Assembly: GCF_000756305.1 (NCBI RefSeq)
Contig: NZ_JRFE01000026.1
Span: 311,200-375,199, forward strand
Direction of reading: 5' to 3'
From: Myxosarcina sp. GI1
GTDB lineage: Bacteria; Cyanobacteriota; Cyanobacteriia; Cyanobacteriales; Xenococcaceae
DNA: 64,000 bases
Shown here: in pieces, positions 16,383 to 24,457 of the stretch
How positions within the stretch are numbered: the first letter of the stretch is position 1
Layout of the letters: each line of letters opens with the position of its first letter
Translations under genes and position numbers: made by a program
The notes under the pieces: model-generated
The model's input: only the letters and a program-made list of their open reading frames with translations
What the model was told of the DNA's origin: nothing
Databases searched by the model: none

Positions 16383-17636
16383 ATGGTAGAAAGACCGATC
16401 GCCGTCGATCTATTTGCAGGTGTAGGTGGTTTTAGCCTGGGTTTCGAGCAGGCTGGCTTCGATATTAAACTGGCTGTAGAAATCGATCCAGTTCATGCAG
16501 CCGTTCACAAATATAATTTTCCTGCCTGTGCGGTAATACCTCGTTCGATAACTGAGTTAACGGGAGGTGAGCTTCGTACCCGTTCTGGTATTGGCGATCG
16601 CCCAATAGATTTAGTTTGTGGTGGTGCGCCCTGTCAGGGCTATTCTTTAATTGGCAAACGTGCTTTAGACGATCCGAGAAATTATTTGGTCAAAGATTTT
16701 TTCAGAATAGTTATCGAACTTCAGCCTGCTTATTTTGTGTTTGAAAACGTTAAAGGTTTTACTTTAGGCAGACATAAATATTTTTTAGAAGAATTAATTG
16801 CCGCTTTCGAGTCATACGGCTACTCTATTCGTAAACCATGGAAGGTTCTCAATGCCGCTCATTACGGAGTGCCACAAAAGCGAGAAAGATTATTTTTACT
16901 TGGTTCTAAAAAGGGATTGCCCCTGCCTCAATATCCCAAGCCATTGACAAAACTATCTAGTAACTGCTGCGATCGGCTAGTTGACTTACCTCTCACACCT
17001 ACTTGCAAAGAAGCTCTCGACGATCTGCCAGAACTAGAAAGCTTTGAAGATTTACTATATGGCGACTGTGTAGAAACGGCGACTTGGGGACAATTAAGCA
17101 GTTACGGGCAAAGAATAAGATGTTTGAGCGATGATTCCTGGTATTTTGCCTATAAACGACGTTGGAACCCAAATTTATTAACTAGTAGCCGTAGAACCAA
17201 TCATTCTGCTAATTCACGTAATAGATTTCAGGCAACGGCAGCAGGTAAAATAGAGCCGATCTCCCGCTTTTTCAAACTTCATCCCGATCGCGTAGCCAAT
17301 ACCCTGAGAGCGGGAACGGATGCCAAACGCGGCGCACATACCAGCCCTCGTCCAATTCACTATAGTAGTCCTCGCTGTATTTCTGTCAGAGAAATGGCAA
17401 GACTTCATGGTTTTTGGGATTGTTTTCAGTTTCACGCTACCAAATGGCATGGAGCCAGGCAGATAGGTAATTCGGTGCCGCCTCCAGTAGCCAGGGCAAT
17501 TGGGGTCGAAATTATGAAATGTTTGGATATTACCCCCAGCATTCCTAATGATGTCTTGGATTTGGGCGATCGCAAACTATTGACAATGAATATGAAACAA
17601 GCAGCTAAATATTGGCAAATTTTGTGTAACTATTAA
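16383..17636 (+). CDS. Orphan DNA (cytosine-5-)-methyltransferase
   Basis: A 417-residue m5C methyltransferase. Motif I is DLFAGVGGFSLGF (residues 9-21), motif IV GGAPCQGYS with the catalytic Cys at about 84, motif VI FENVKG, motif VIII QKRERLFLLG, and motifs IX/X around IGNSVPPPVARAIG near the C-terminus. All parts are intact. No restriction endonuclease lies beside it, so it is a solitary enzyme. The window is rich in GCGATCGC, and cyanobacteria commonly carry an orphan m5C enzyme that methylates CGATCG inside HIP1 (M.Ssp6803I type); this gene is a good candidate for that role, but the target specificity is inferred. The 3' neighbour ispG converges on it. Confidence 0.9.
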   Translation: MVERPIAVDLFAGVGGFSLGFEQAGFDIKLAVEIDPVHAAVHKYNFPACAVIPRSITELTGGELRTRSGIGDRPIDLVCGGAPCQGYSLIGKRALDDPRNYLVKDFFRIVIELQPAYFVFENVKGFTLGRHKYFLEELIAAFESYGYSIRKPWKVLNAAHYGVPQKRERLFLLGSKKGLPLPQYPKPLTKLSSNCCDRLVDLPLTPTCKEALDDLPELESFEDLLYGDCVETATWGQLSSYGQRIRCLSDDSWYFAYKRRWNPNLLTSSRRTNHSANSRNRFQATAAGKIEPISRFFKLHPDRVANTLRAGTDAKRGAHTSPRPIHYSSPRCISVREMARLHGFWDCFQFHATKWHGARQIGNSVPPPVARAIGVEIMKCLDITPSIPNDVLDLGDRKLLTMNMKQAAKYWQILCNY

Positions 17637-17824
17637 AAAAATTGTTATGGAATCTATTATTTAACTCACCAGTCGGTTTGGGTAATCTGTTCTATCGTTG
17701 TGCCCATGGTCGTCAGTTTATCGAGCTTCCTTATGAATCTACTTCAAAATTTGTAAGTGTTGTCAGCGATTTTGTTAATAAAGTCAACTAGATTAAAATT
17801 CTTGAAAAACCCTATAAATCTAGA

Positions 17825-17848
17825 AGGTAGATTATCGATCTACCTCTT
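17825..17848. terminator. Hairpin between the methyltransferase and ispG
   Basis: aggtagat pairs with atctacct around tatcg, followed on the plus strand by ctcttgtt. It lies in the convergent spacer and could end either transcript. Confidence 0.5.
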
Positions 17849-17857
17849 GTTACTTTA

Positions 17858-17890
17858 GCGATCGCACTTTTTAATAGTAAGTGCGATCGC
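17858..17890 (-). terminator. HIP1-containing hairpin after ispG
   Basis: gcgatcgcactt (17858-17869) pairs perfectly with aagtgcgatcgc (17879-17890), so each arm carries one HIP1 octamer. It starts 9 bases from the ispG stop codon and is the probable end of the ispG transcript. Confidence 0.65.
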
Positions 17891-17898
17891 CCTACAAA

Positions 17899-19119
17899 TT
17901 ATTCAGGATCGTTCCAGCGTCCGTCGGCTTTAATCAAGTTAATCAATTCTTCTACACCCCGATCTTCAGGAACTTTTTTTATTTCTTCTCGACCGCGATA
18001 CAGTGAGATATATCCTGGTTGCTTGCCCACGTAGCCATAGTCAGCATCCGCCATTTCCCCAGGACCATTGACGATGCAACCCATAACGGCAATATCCAAA
18101 CCTGTGAGGTGTTTGGTTGCTTCACGCACCTCGTGCAAAACGTCTTCTAAATTAAACAATGTGCGTCCGCAGGAAGGACAAGCGACGTATTCTACCATCG
18201 TTTTCCGCAGTCCTAAAGCTTGCAAAATACTGTAGCAAACGGGAATTTCTTTTTCGGGAGATTCGGTAAGAGAGACGCGAATGGTATCGCCAATTCCCTG
18301 GGCTAGTAACGTGCCAATTCCTGCTGTAGATTTAATTCTGCCGTATTCCCCATCACCCGCTTCAGTAACTCCCAAATGTAGGGGATAATCCATACCCAAT
18401 TCATTCATCCGTTTGACCATCAGGCGATATGCTGCCAGCATTACGGGAACGCGAGAAGCTTTAAGAGAAATAACTATATTATAAAAATCTAAAGATTGGC
18501 AAATTTGGATAAACTCTAATGCCGACTCCACCATCCCTTCTGGGGTGTCGCCGTAGGTAAACAGCATTCGTTCGGCGAGAGAACCATGATTGACCCCGAT
18601 TCGCATTGCCTTATTTTGATCGCGGAGGGAAACAACCAACGGTTCGAGGGTTGCTTTGATTTTATCGCCAATTTCTTCAAATTCTGTCTTGCTATACTCG
18701 GTGCGATCGCCCTTGGGTTTTTCAAAGACGTATAATCCTGGATTAATCCGTACTTTATCAACGTGCTTGGCAACTTCTAAAGCAATTTTCATGCCGTTGT
18801 GATGCACGTCGGCAACTAGAGGAACATTTTGGTAGGTTTGCTTCAGCTTTTGTTTGATGGTAGCTAGAGCTTTAGCGTGTGCCATACTCGGCACAGTTAC
18901 CCGCACGATTTCACAGCCAATTTCATGCAGACGGCGAATTGCAGCCACAGAAGCATCAATATCTAACGTATCTTCATTGATCATCGACTGAACCACTACG
19001 GGATTGTTACCGCCAATGGTAATGTCTCCTACCTTTACAGGACGAGTTTTGCGTCGATGAATTGTAGTGTCAAACGCTGCTGGAGTGCTAGCGAGATTGG
19101 GATTATCCAGTGTTTGCAT
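17899..19119 (-). CDS. ispG: 4-hydroxy-3-methylbut-2-en-1-yl diphosphate synthase (ferredoxin)
   Basis: A 406-residue enzyme of the MEP isoprenoid pathway. It reductively opens ME-cPP to HMBPP with ferredoxin electrons, feeding carotenoid, phytol and quinone synthesis. The N-terminus has [16 protein letters not shown] and NPVVVQSM(I/T)-type residues. The [4Fe-4S] ligands are CPSCGRTLF near 306-309 and CIVNGPGE near 350. A complete TIM-barrel precedes them. Length matches cyanobacterial IspG. It stands alone and ends in the HIP1 hairpin. Confidence 0.95.
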   Translation of the reverse strand: MQTLDNPNLASTPAAFDTTIHRRKTRPVKVGDITIGGNNPVVVQSMINEDTLDIDASVAAIRRLHEIGCEIVRVTVPSMAHAKALATIKQKLKQTYQNVPLVADVHHNGMKIALEVAKHVDKVRINPGLYVFEKPKGDRTEYSKTEFEEIGDKIKATLEPLVVSLRDQNKAMRIGVNHGSLAERMLFTYGDTPEGMVESALEFIQICQSLDFYNIVISLKASRVPVMLAAYRLMVKRMNELGMDYPLHLGVTEAGDGEYGRIKSTAGIGTLLAQGIGDTIRVSLTESPEKEIPVCYSILQALGLRKTMVEYVACPSCGRTLFNLEDVLHEVREATKHLTGLDIAVMGCIVNGPGEMADADYGYVGKQPGYISLYRGREEIKKVPEDRGVEELINLIKADGRWNDPE

Positions 19120-19363
19120 GAGTATTAACGGTTTTTATAGTAAATCGATTCGTAGTTCTTATTGTAAATTCAAATCTTTCACCATTTCCCATCAGGAAAA
19201 CATTATAGTGGAAAGAAACACAATTGTAGTTAATTTTGAGAAATGTGAATAAAACGTCCATTTAGAATTCGTTCCAATAAAAAATATTAGTTGGAATAAT
19301 TCTTGATATTATGTTTTACAAAATAAATATTAAGAAAATTTTTGTCTAACAATATAGTTAGGC

Positions 19364-19792
19364 TTACGTCGTCCAATCTTCTGTAACTAATTCTGGAACT
19401 TTGCTGAAATCGCTGACGTTACGAGTCAACAACACTAAGTTACGAGACATGGCGATCGCTGCAATTCTTAAATCCATCGTAGACACTCGAACTCTTTGCC
19501 CTCTAAACTTATCAAAGATAGCGCTCGCTTCAGCATCAAACGGCAAAACAGGAGCTGACGCAAATCCTTGAAGGATTTCTAATAGTAGAGTGTAGCCGCG
19601 AATTGTATCTATATTTGTCCGAGCGCGGTTAATGAAGTTGTGGGCACCAAGCACCTGCTCGTGAAAACTGACAATAGACAAAGCAAAATCTGCTGAGGAG
19701 TATTGACCTATCCGAATAGTTAAACGAGTAAATTCTATCCCCGATCGACGCTGTAGCAAACTAATGTGGTCGGTGTCGAACAGATACCTCAA
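19364..19792 (-). CDS. VapC-like PIN-domain toxin
   Basis: A 142-residue PIN nuclease. Acidic catalytic residues are visible: Asp in YLFDTDHIS (about 6-8), Glu in SFHEQVLGA (about 45), and Asp residues in STMDLRIAAIA (about 104-106) and NVSDFSKVP. Proteins of this family usually cleave tRNA or rRNA when released from the antitoxin. It overlaps the upstream antitoxin gene by 4 bases (ATGA type), the normal sign of translational coupling. The gene is intact. Confidence 0.8.
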   Translation of the reverse strand: MRYLFDTDHISLLQRRSGIEFTRLTIRIGQYSSADFALSIVSFHEQVLGAHNFINRARTNIDTIRGYTLLLEILQGFASAPVLPFDAEASAIFDKFRGQRVRVSTMDLRIAAIAMSRNLVLLTRNVSDFSKVPELVTEDWTT

Positions 19793-19995
19793 GATTGTTC
19801 GTCACTTCGATCGACTTGACGGAAAGCACGCCCATATTCTAAGGATTCGAGAAAAGCGGCTTCATCAGAAATTGAGCCAGTGAGTTTTTCCAACCAGTTT
19901 TCAGAAGTAGGCTTAGTCTCAACCTTTTGTTGAAGTTCCGAAACCGCCTGTTCGAGAGTTATCAAACGTTGTTCGAGTCTTGTTTTATCCAGCAT
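19789..19995 (-). CDS. VapB-like antitoxin partner of the PIN toxin
   Basis: A 68-residue protein. Residues 1-30 form a heptad-rich coiled coil (RLEQRLITLEQAVSELQQKV), followed by NWLEKLTGSISDEAAFLESLEYGRAFRQ, the toxin-wrapping tail seen in some cyanobacterial VapB-like antitoxins. It has no obvious DNA-binding domain, so repression may be weak or depend on the complex. Its assignment rests mainly on the 4-base overlap with the VapC-like gene. Confidence 0.7.
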   Translation of the reverse strand: MLDKTRLEQRLITLEQAVSELQQKVETKPTSENWLEKLTGSISDEAAFLESLEYGRAFRQVDRSDEQS

Positions 19996-20298
19996 GGACT
20001 TTTCTTTAAAGTATAAGCTATCTCAAAGTTAGAAAAAGTATCAAAGTTTTATCGTCAAAGTCTGGATTTTCAATCGCAGTAATTATAGAATGCGATCGCT
20101 TTCTGCGCTTTGCTAAGTATGTCTGGAATGCAGCATTATTGTTTCGATGAAGATGAAAATAATGTCTTAATTCGCGAGCGCACATTAGCTTCGTAATCAA
20201 CCGAACTCATTACAGCTTTTCTAAAATTAACTGTGTTTAGATTGCTCGAAAAGTTTTTGAATTAGTTGTGCGATCGGGTCACAGCTGAGATCGATCCT

Positions 20299-20625
20299 TT
20301 ACATCTTAGACAGCATAGAGATTTTGGCTAACTTCTCTGCCGCTAAACCCTCTAATTCCTCAATTTTTAGCCACTCTTCTTTAATCAGATTGGCAAAGGT
20401 AAAGACCAGACTAGATTCATCAAAATCGTACTTGCCTTCAAGATCGTGTCTTCTAGCACTTAAATAATCGTTCATCTGCCATAGATCTTGAAGTTCGGTA
20501 ATCTTGCTGGCTTCTTGCCGAACTGCCTGGAGAATAAAGTCGGTTTCTCTTTTATAGGCTTTGTCGAAGGCAGATTTAGCTATATTATGTTCTGTTTGAG
20601 ACCAACTAAGATTAGTTGCTTGCAT
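20299..20625 (-). CDS. frp: Fluorescence recovery protein (FRP)
   Basis: A 108-residue, all-helical cytosolic protein that binds the active red form of the orange carotenoid protein, detaches it from the phycobilisome and speeds its return to the orange form. The signature is DLWQMNDYLSARRHDLEGKYD near residues 47-67. It carries W49, D53 and R59, which correspond by sequence order to the functional W50, D54 and R60 of the Synechocystis protein (numbers shifted by one; His-53 there is Asn-52 here). It lies directly downstream of ocp on the same strand, but a strong terminator separates them, which implies its own promoter. Confidence 0.88.
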   Translation of the reverse strand: MQATNLSWSQTEHNIAKSAFDKAYKRETDFILQAVRQEASKITELQDLWQMNDYLSARRHDLEGKYDFDESSLVFTFANLIKEEWLKIEELEGLAAEKLAKISMLSKM

Positions 20626-20687
20626 CGTCTATTCTGAGATCCTTGTAAACTTTTGTTATCTAAATTAGTATTTTAACGCAAAAAAAA

Positions 20688-20714
20688 GAGAACTCTCTCA
20701 TTTAGGAGAGTTCT
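20688..20714 (-). terminator. Rho-independent terminator between ocp and frp
   Basis: On the minus strand agaactctc and gagagttct form a 9-bp stem around an 8-nt loop, followed by a run of Ts (aaaaaaa on the plus strand at 20681-20687). It ends the ocp transcript before frp. Confidence 0.85.
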
Positions 20715-20744
20715 TCAATTAATGTTTTTAGTTTTTTTACGTTT

Positions 20745-21704
20745 TTAGCGAGCGAAATTCATTAATTCTTTGGGAGATGCCAGTAAATCGATCGCGACAA
20801 AGAAAATTTTATTTTCCGAATTAAGTAAAAATCTCCAAGCAATATTCATACCAACACCAGCACCAAACCAGGGAGTTTGCACGTTACCAGTAACTTTAAT
20901 TTGAGTGTAGCCTTCTTCTGCGGGTTCGGAAACACCGCGTTCGGGAATTAGTTTGAGGTTTTGACACTCTTCTCTAAAAAATCTGAGAACTGCCTCTTTA
21001 CCGACAATTGGTCTACGGAAAGGAGGCTGTAAGGCACCGTCTGGTGCGAATAATTCGATCAAAGCATCAAAATCATTAGCGTTTAAAAGATTCATGTATT
21101 TAAGAACGGTGGGATTGGTGACTCCCGAAATAGCAACCTCAGTGCGCTGTGACATATCTTTAGGTGGCGCGACTGGTTCGCTAACTCTGTCGTATTCACC
21201 TAATTTGTCGGAGTCGAATCCCATGTTTACTACACAGTTACGTAGAACCGTGATTTGTTGCCCCGATTCTAACTGTTGAATTGTAGATAATACCGCATTA
21301 GCATTAGCAGAAAGCTTATAGCCTTTGGGAATAGGGGCGACTACTCCTTTTTCCATCAATTCTCCCAACTGAAACCAGAAACCTAGCTTGATGTTCGGCG
21401 ACCAGGTAGCATAGGTGCGACAGATAGGAGTATCAGCATTATTAGCAAGGTCGCACATTACCTGAGATTGCTCTTGAAAACTCATTTTTTTGATTTCGTT
21501 GAGAGTCGGTTCGGCAAACTGCATACTTGCCGCCCCAGGCGCAGCTACGGTAATACTTTTACCCATCTCTAAATATGCAAACCAGATGAGTGCCAGGCGA
21601 TCTTCAGCACTCAATTGATTGAATCTGGCAATAGTTGCGGGTACTGCATCGGCTGACATCGTGTTAGAGAAGATGTTACGTGCTGATTCAATGGTAAATG
21701 GCAT
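20745..21704 (-). CDS. ocp: Orange carotenoid protein (OCP)
   Basis: A 319-residue photoactive carotenoid protein. In strong blue-green light it turns red, binds the phycobilisome core and dissipates excess energy as heat. The N-terminal helical domain (1-165) has Y44, W41, N104, W110 and R155 at canonical positions, and the C-terminal NTF2-like domain (about 195-319) has Y203, E246, W279 and W290, equivalent to Y201, E244, W277 and W288 with a two-residue shift from the linker. The inter-domain salt-bridge pair R155/E246 and the ketocarotenoid hydrogen-bond pair Y203/W290 are therefore kept. Together with the adjacent frp this indicates the OCP1 type. A terminator follows. Confidence 0.95.
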   Translation of the reverse strand: MPFTIESARNIFSNTMSADAVPATIARFNQLSAEDRLALIWFAYLEMGKSITVAAPGAASMQFAEPTLNEIKKMSFQEQSQVMCDLANNADTPICRTYATWSPNIKLGFWFQLGELMEKGVVAPIPKGYKLSANANAVLSTIQQLESGQQITVLRNCVVNMGFDSDKLGEYDRVSEPVAPPKDMSQRTEVAISGVTNPTVLKYMNLLNANDFDALIELFAPDGALQPPFRRPIVGKEAVLRFFREECQNLKLIPERGVSEPAEEGYTQIKVTGNVQTPWFGAGVGMNIAWRFLLNSENKIFFVAIDLLASPKELMNFAR

Positions 21705-21857
21705 AAAGCTACCTCTGATTGTTATTAAACGTTGTTGTCTGTTGTTAAGTCTTGTAACAAAGTCTCAAAACTTTAACAATTTTATGTTAACACTATTTTG
21801 TAACAATTCTTAATAAGTTTATTCAATAGTAGCGATAAGCCTTTGGCGATCGCGCCT

Positions 21858-22097
21858 TTACCATTTCAACACCGCCGCATCAATACCCTGTTCGCGTCTT
21901 ACCTTAGAATCGTTTTCCATCCAAGTGATTACTTGTTTGGGAGTTAGTTCTTCTACTGCTACGCCAGTATCTTTAGCGATAATTGTCAGCAGTCTTAGAG
22001 AGGAAATAGTCAAACGAGTGAGAAATTTTTCCGAATTGGATAACAAAGCTGCATCGACATCTGCTGATTCTTCTGGAGATAAAAATTGAGGTTGCAT
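21858..22097 (-). CDS. Small conserved cyanobacterial protein of unknown function
   Basis: A 79-residue, mainly helical protein (SPEESADVDAALL, then LTRLTISSLRLLTIIAKDTG and ELTPKQVITWMEND). The regular helices and clean ATG suggest a real gene, and I recall similar short proteins in cyanobacteria, but I cannot name a family. Two heptamer repeat arrays lie just upstream. The downstream neighbour is the ocp promoter region, so co-regulation is possible but not shown. Confidence 0.55.
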   Translation of the reverse strand: MQPQFLSPEESADVDAALLSNSEKFLTRLTISSLRLLTIIAKDTGVAVEELTPKQVITWMENDSKVRREQGIDAAVLKW

Positions 22098-22100
22098 AGA

Positions 22101-22126
22101 TAGTAGTTAGTAGTTAGTAGTTAGTG
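22101..22126. repeat. Heptamer repeat tagtagt x4
   Basis: Nearly four copies of a 7-bp unit (last copy degenerate) directly upstream of the 79-residue gene. Confidence 0.75.
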
Positions 22127-22134
22127 GCAGGAAA

Positions 22135-22173
22135 CATTGACCATTGACCATCGAACATCGAACATCGAACATT
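22135..22173. repeat. Heptamer repeat, two related units (cattgac / catcgaa)
   Basis: Two cattgac copies pass into three catcgaa copies and a partial one. This looks like a heptamer array in which a variant unit has spread. It lies 9 bp from the tagtagt array. Confidence 0.75.
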
Positions 22174-22210
22174 ATTAAATGCTAAATGTCTTTTTCCTAA
22201 AGCCTAAAGC

Positions 22211-22504
22211 CTATGAATTTTTTTTCTCTCTTTTCTGCCGATCTGGACAGGGAGGAGAAGCTAATGAACCTTCTAGCCAACCCAAAGCCTGTTTCAAATG
22301 AATTAAGGCAGTTTCTGGCTGTCCCTTAATTAAAAAAACTAATGCTGAAGCTAACTGTTGTTTTGCCTGTGCCTGACGATTACCTTTGAGGCGATGCCAA
22401 TCTTGGTGAGCGATCGCACTTTTGCTGGCTAAAGCTTGAGCTAGTTCTACTTCACTTAATTCTGCTAGTAAATCGGTTTTAGATCGGGGAGTTGTAGGAG
22501 ACAT
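22211..22504 (-). CDS. DUF6439-like small protein
   Basis: A 97-residue helical protein. The core AIAHQDWHRLKGNRQAQAKQQLASALVFLIKGQPETALIHLKQALGWLEG resembles a short cyanobacterial family usually labelled DUF6439, with the conserved DWHRLKGNR signature. No catalytic motif is visible and the tail is basic. Its start is 45 bp from the divergent coiled-coil gene, so the two may share a promoter region. Function unknown. Confidence 0.65.
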   Translation of the reverse strand: MSPTTPRSKTDLLAELSEVELAQALASKSAIAHQDWHRLKGNRQAQAKQQLASALVFLIKGQPETALIHLKQALGWLEGSLASPPCPDRQKREKKNS

Positions 22505-22549
22505 GAGTTAATATCGAATAGTCTTTTCGGCTTTACTGTTAATTCTAAG

Positions 22550-22885
22550 ATGTCGTCTCCAGAAACTACTCCCGCCAAAGATAACGAATTAGAAACCGTG
22601 TTGCTAGAAGTAGAGCAATCGCTTCTCCAGTTAAAGCAACGTCATTCTCAAATCAAACAAGATGTAGAGCGGCAAACGCAACTAGTCAAACAGAAACAAG
22701 CTTTAAAACAACAGCAGCAATCGGGCGATCGACCTCTTAAAACAGAGTTACGTCATATTCAACAAGAACTAGAAGAGTTAGATTTTAAATTAGAAAGTTG
22801 TTTGCTACCCGATCTGTTTTGGCAGGTAGTGAGATTTGTTTTCTTAGGAATTTTAATTGGTTGGCTGCTAAATTCTCTTTACTAA
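22550..22885 (+). CDS. Coiled-coil protein with a C-terminal membrane anchor
   Basis: A 111-residue protein. Residues 13-82 form a long Gln/Lys/Glu-rich coiled coil (LLEVEQSLLQLKQRHSQIK, LRHIQQELEELDFKLE), followed by one transmembrane helix at about 92-109 (VVRFVFLGILIGWLL). This is a tail-anchored layout. It ends two bases before the next gene's ATG at 22888, so the pair is probably co-transcribed. I do not recognise a named family. Confidence 0.65.
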   Translation: MSSPETTPAKDNELETVLLEVEQSLLQLKQRHSQIKQDVERQTQLVKQKQALKQQQQSGDRPLKTELRHIQQELEELDFKLESCLLPDLFWQVVRFVFLGILIGWLLNSLY

Positions 22886-22887
22886 CT

Positions 22888-23499
22888 ATGGATGCAAAGA
22901 AATACGCACCTGCTACCCAACGCAACCGCGAACCAATTTTAGAAGTACTGTTGCGAGTTTTACCTGCCGACGGGAATATTTTAGAAATAGCCAGCGGTAC
23001 GGGAGAACACGGGGTTTTCTTCGCGCCTCATTTTGCTCCCCGTCTCTGGATACCGAGTGAGTACGAACCCATACTAAAAGACAGTATTATTGCTTGGCAG
23101 CAGGAGACTAGTGTAGATAATTTACACCCTCCTTTAGATATCGATGCCAGGGATTCTTATTGGGCAATTGAAGATTTAGATATGGCAGTTAAGGCGATCG
23201 TTAATATTAATATGATTCATATTTCTCCCTGGCAGTCTTGTCTGGGATTGCTGGCAGGTGCGGGAAGAATTCTTCCTTCTGAAGGTATTCTTTATTTATA
23301 CGGACCTTTTAAACGTCATGGCGAACATACAGCACCTAGTAATGCCAGTTTTGACGAAGCTTTACGCGATCGCAGTAAAGAATGGGGTGTAAGGAATTTA
23401 GAAGATGTGGCAAAAATTGCTAGATCGTCGGGTTTAGATTTACAAGAGATCGTACCAATGCCTGCTAATAACTTTTCAGTTGTTTTTAGTAAAAGTTAA
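22888..23499 (+). CDS. DUF938 SAM-dependent methyltransferase-like protein
   Basis: A 203-residue protein with the DUF938 pattern: KYAPATQRNREPILEVLLRVLP, ILEIASGTGEHGVFFAPHF (the SAM-binding glycine loop at about 31-37) and NINMIHISPWQSCLGLLAGAGRIL, then LYGPFKRHGEHTAPSN. The substrate is not known. The start is the ATG at 22888, where the family alignment begins; a longer in-frame reading from 22798 would run through the upstream gene and is not believed. It follows the coiled-coil gene almost without gap. Confidence 0.8.
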   Translation: MDAKKYAPATQRNREPILEVLLRVLPADGNILEIASGTGEHGVFFAPHFAPRLWIPSEYEPILKDSIIAWQQETSVDNLHPPLDIDARDSYWAIEDLDMAVKAIVNINMIHISPWQSCLGLLAGAGRILPSEGILYLYGPFKRHGEHTAPSNASFDEALRDRSKEWGVRNLEDVAKIARSSGLDLQEIVPMPANNFSVVFSKS

Positions 23500-23516
23500 T
23501 TGCCTATTGTTTACTG

Positions 23517-24308
23517 TTAACGTAATGGCCACCAGGAAACTTTATCGCGAGTTGCGCCGTAAACTTCTTTTAATTCTTCGGGGTTGATTACGTAAATCAA
23601 ATCGCCGCTTACGTCTGATGATTTACTGGTTTTGAGCAAGCCAACTTTCTTCATACCCTTAATAACCTGCTCTACAGTACGATGATTTAACTGACAGGCT
23701 TTAGCAATTACATCTACGGGTAAATCGAAGCAAAAATTACCGTTACTCTGAGGTTGATTGCCTAATTCCCGTTCTTGATAGATTAAGGCTCTAAGCAGTG
23801 CAGCTACAGCTTGAGGAGGATAGGTACTGCAGTTGAGTAAGTGGTACTGAAATTTTTCTTCTAGTTCAAATAATAGTCCGTAGCGATCGCGAAACATCTC
23901 GCTATTATCGTACAAATCTCGAATGACTGATAAAGGAATCTTTGCTACATCTGCTGTTTTATACGCTTCAACTAGACTGGGAAAGGCGCGGGAGACATTG
24001 CCAAAACTAAAAGGCAAATTACGCATGCCAAAACAGCTTCCTGCATAAGTTATGGAAATAATGCGATCTAAAGGAGTGCTGCGAACGATAATTGGACCGC
24101 CTTCAATGGTGACATAAAGATATTCGAGTGAAATATCGGGGCGAAAAGCAGTAAAAATTGGACGATTGGAGTAGAGCTTTTCTAAAATTGGTGGAGTTGA
24201 ATTGAGGTAGTCGCTTAATAAATTAGGATCTAGTCCTCGAAACAAAAAATTGTTTTTAGTTAGAGACTCAATTAAAGCAAGTTTCGAGTCTTGGGTTAGA
24301 TCGCTCAT
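23517..24308 (-). CDS. Crp/Fnr-like transcriptional regulator
   Basis: A 263-residue protein. The N-terminal ~150 residues form a cyclic-nucleotide-binding-like beta-roll (FTAFRPDISLEYLYVTIEGG, ITYAGSCFGMRNLPFSFG). Residues about 195-235 carry a Crp-type winged helix (DLPVDVIAKACQLNHRTVEQVIKGMKKVGLLK). The cAMP phosphate-binding Arg motif is not obvious, so the ligand may differ or be absent. It is divergent from the SLC13 permease gene across a 149-bp spacer with an alternating TA tract, which suggests it may regulate that permease. Confidence 0.7.
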   Translation of the reverse strand: MSDLTQDSKLALIESLTKNNFLFRGLDPNLLSDYLNSTPPILEKLYSNRPIFTAFRPDISLEYLYVTIEGGPIIVRSTPLDRIISITYAGSCFGMRNLPFSFGNVSRAFPSLVEAYKTADVAKIPLSVIRDLYDNSEMFRDRYGLLFELEEKFQYHLLNCSTYPPQAVAALLRALIYQERELGNQPQSNGNFCFDLPVDVIAKACQLNHRTVEQVIKGMKKVGLLKTSKSSDVSGDLIYVINPEELKEVYGATRDKVSWWPLR

Positions 24309-24457
24309 GGTAAGTTAGTTCGGCTATATATATATATTGACATTTAACTACGAGTGAAGTTCATTAAAATTTGAATTAAAATACAAAACATCTTCAATTT
24401 TTGTGTGATATACTTTGATGCAATCTCAATTAGGTTGGGTTATTTTACAGGTGTTGT

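Noticed and set aside
16383..17636. Restriction-modification system
   Set aside because: Only the methyltransferase is present; neighbours are DUF4079 and ispG, with no endonuclease.
20018..20200. 60-codon minus-strand frame
   Set aside because: Highly basic random-like composition, no ribosome binding site and no neighbour in an operon. Not supported as a gene.
22798..22887. Longer N-terminus for the DUF938 protein
   Set aside because: It would overlap the upstream coiled-coil gene in another frame; the family starts at ATG 22888.
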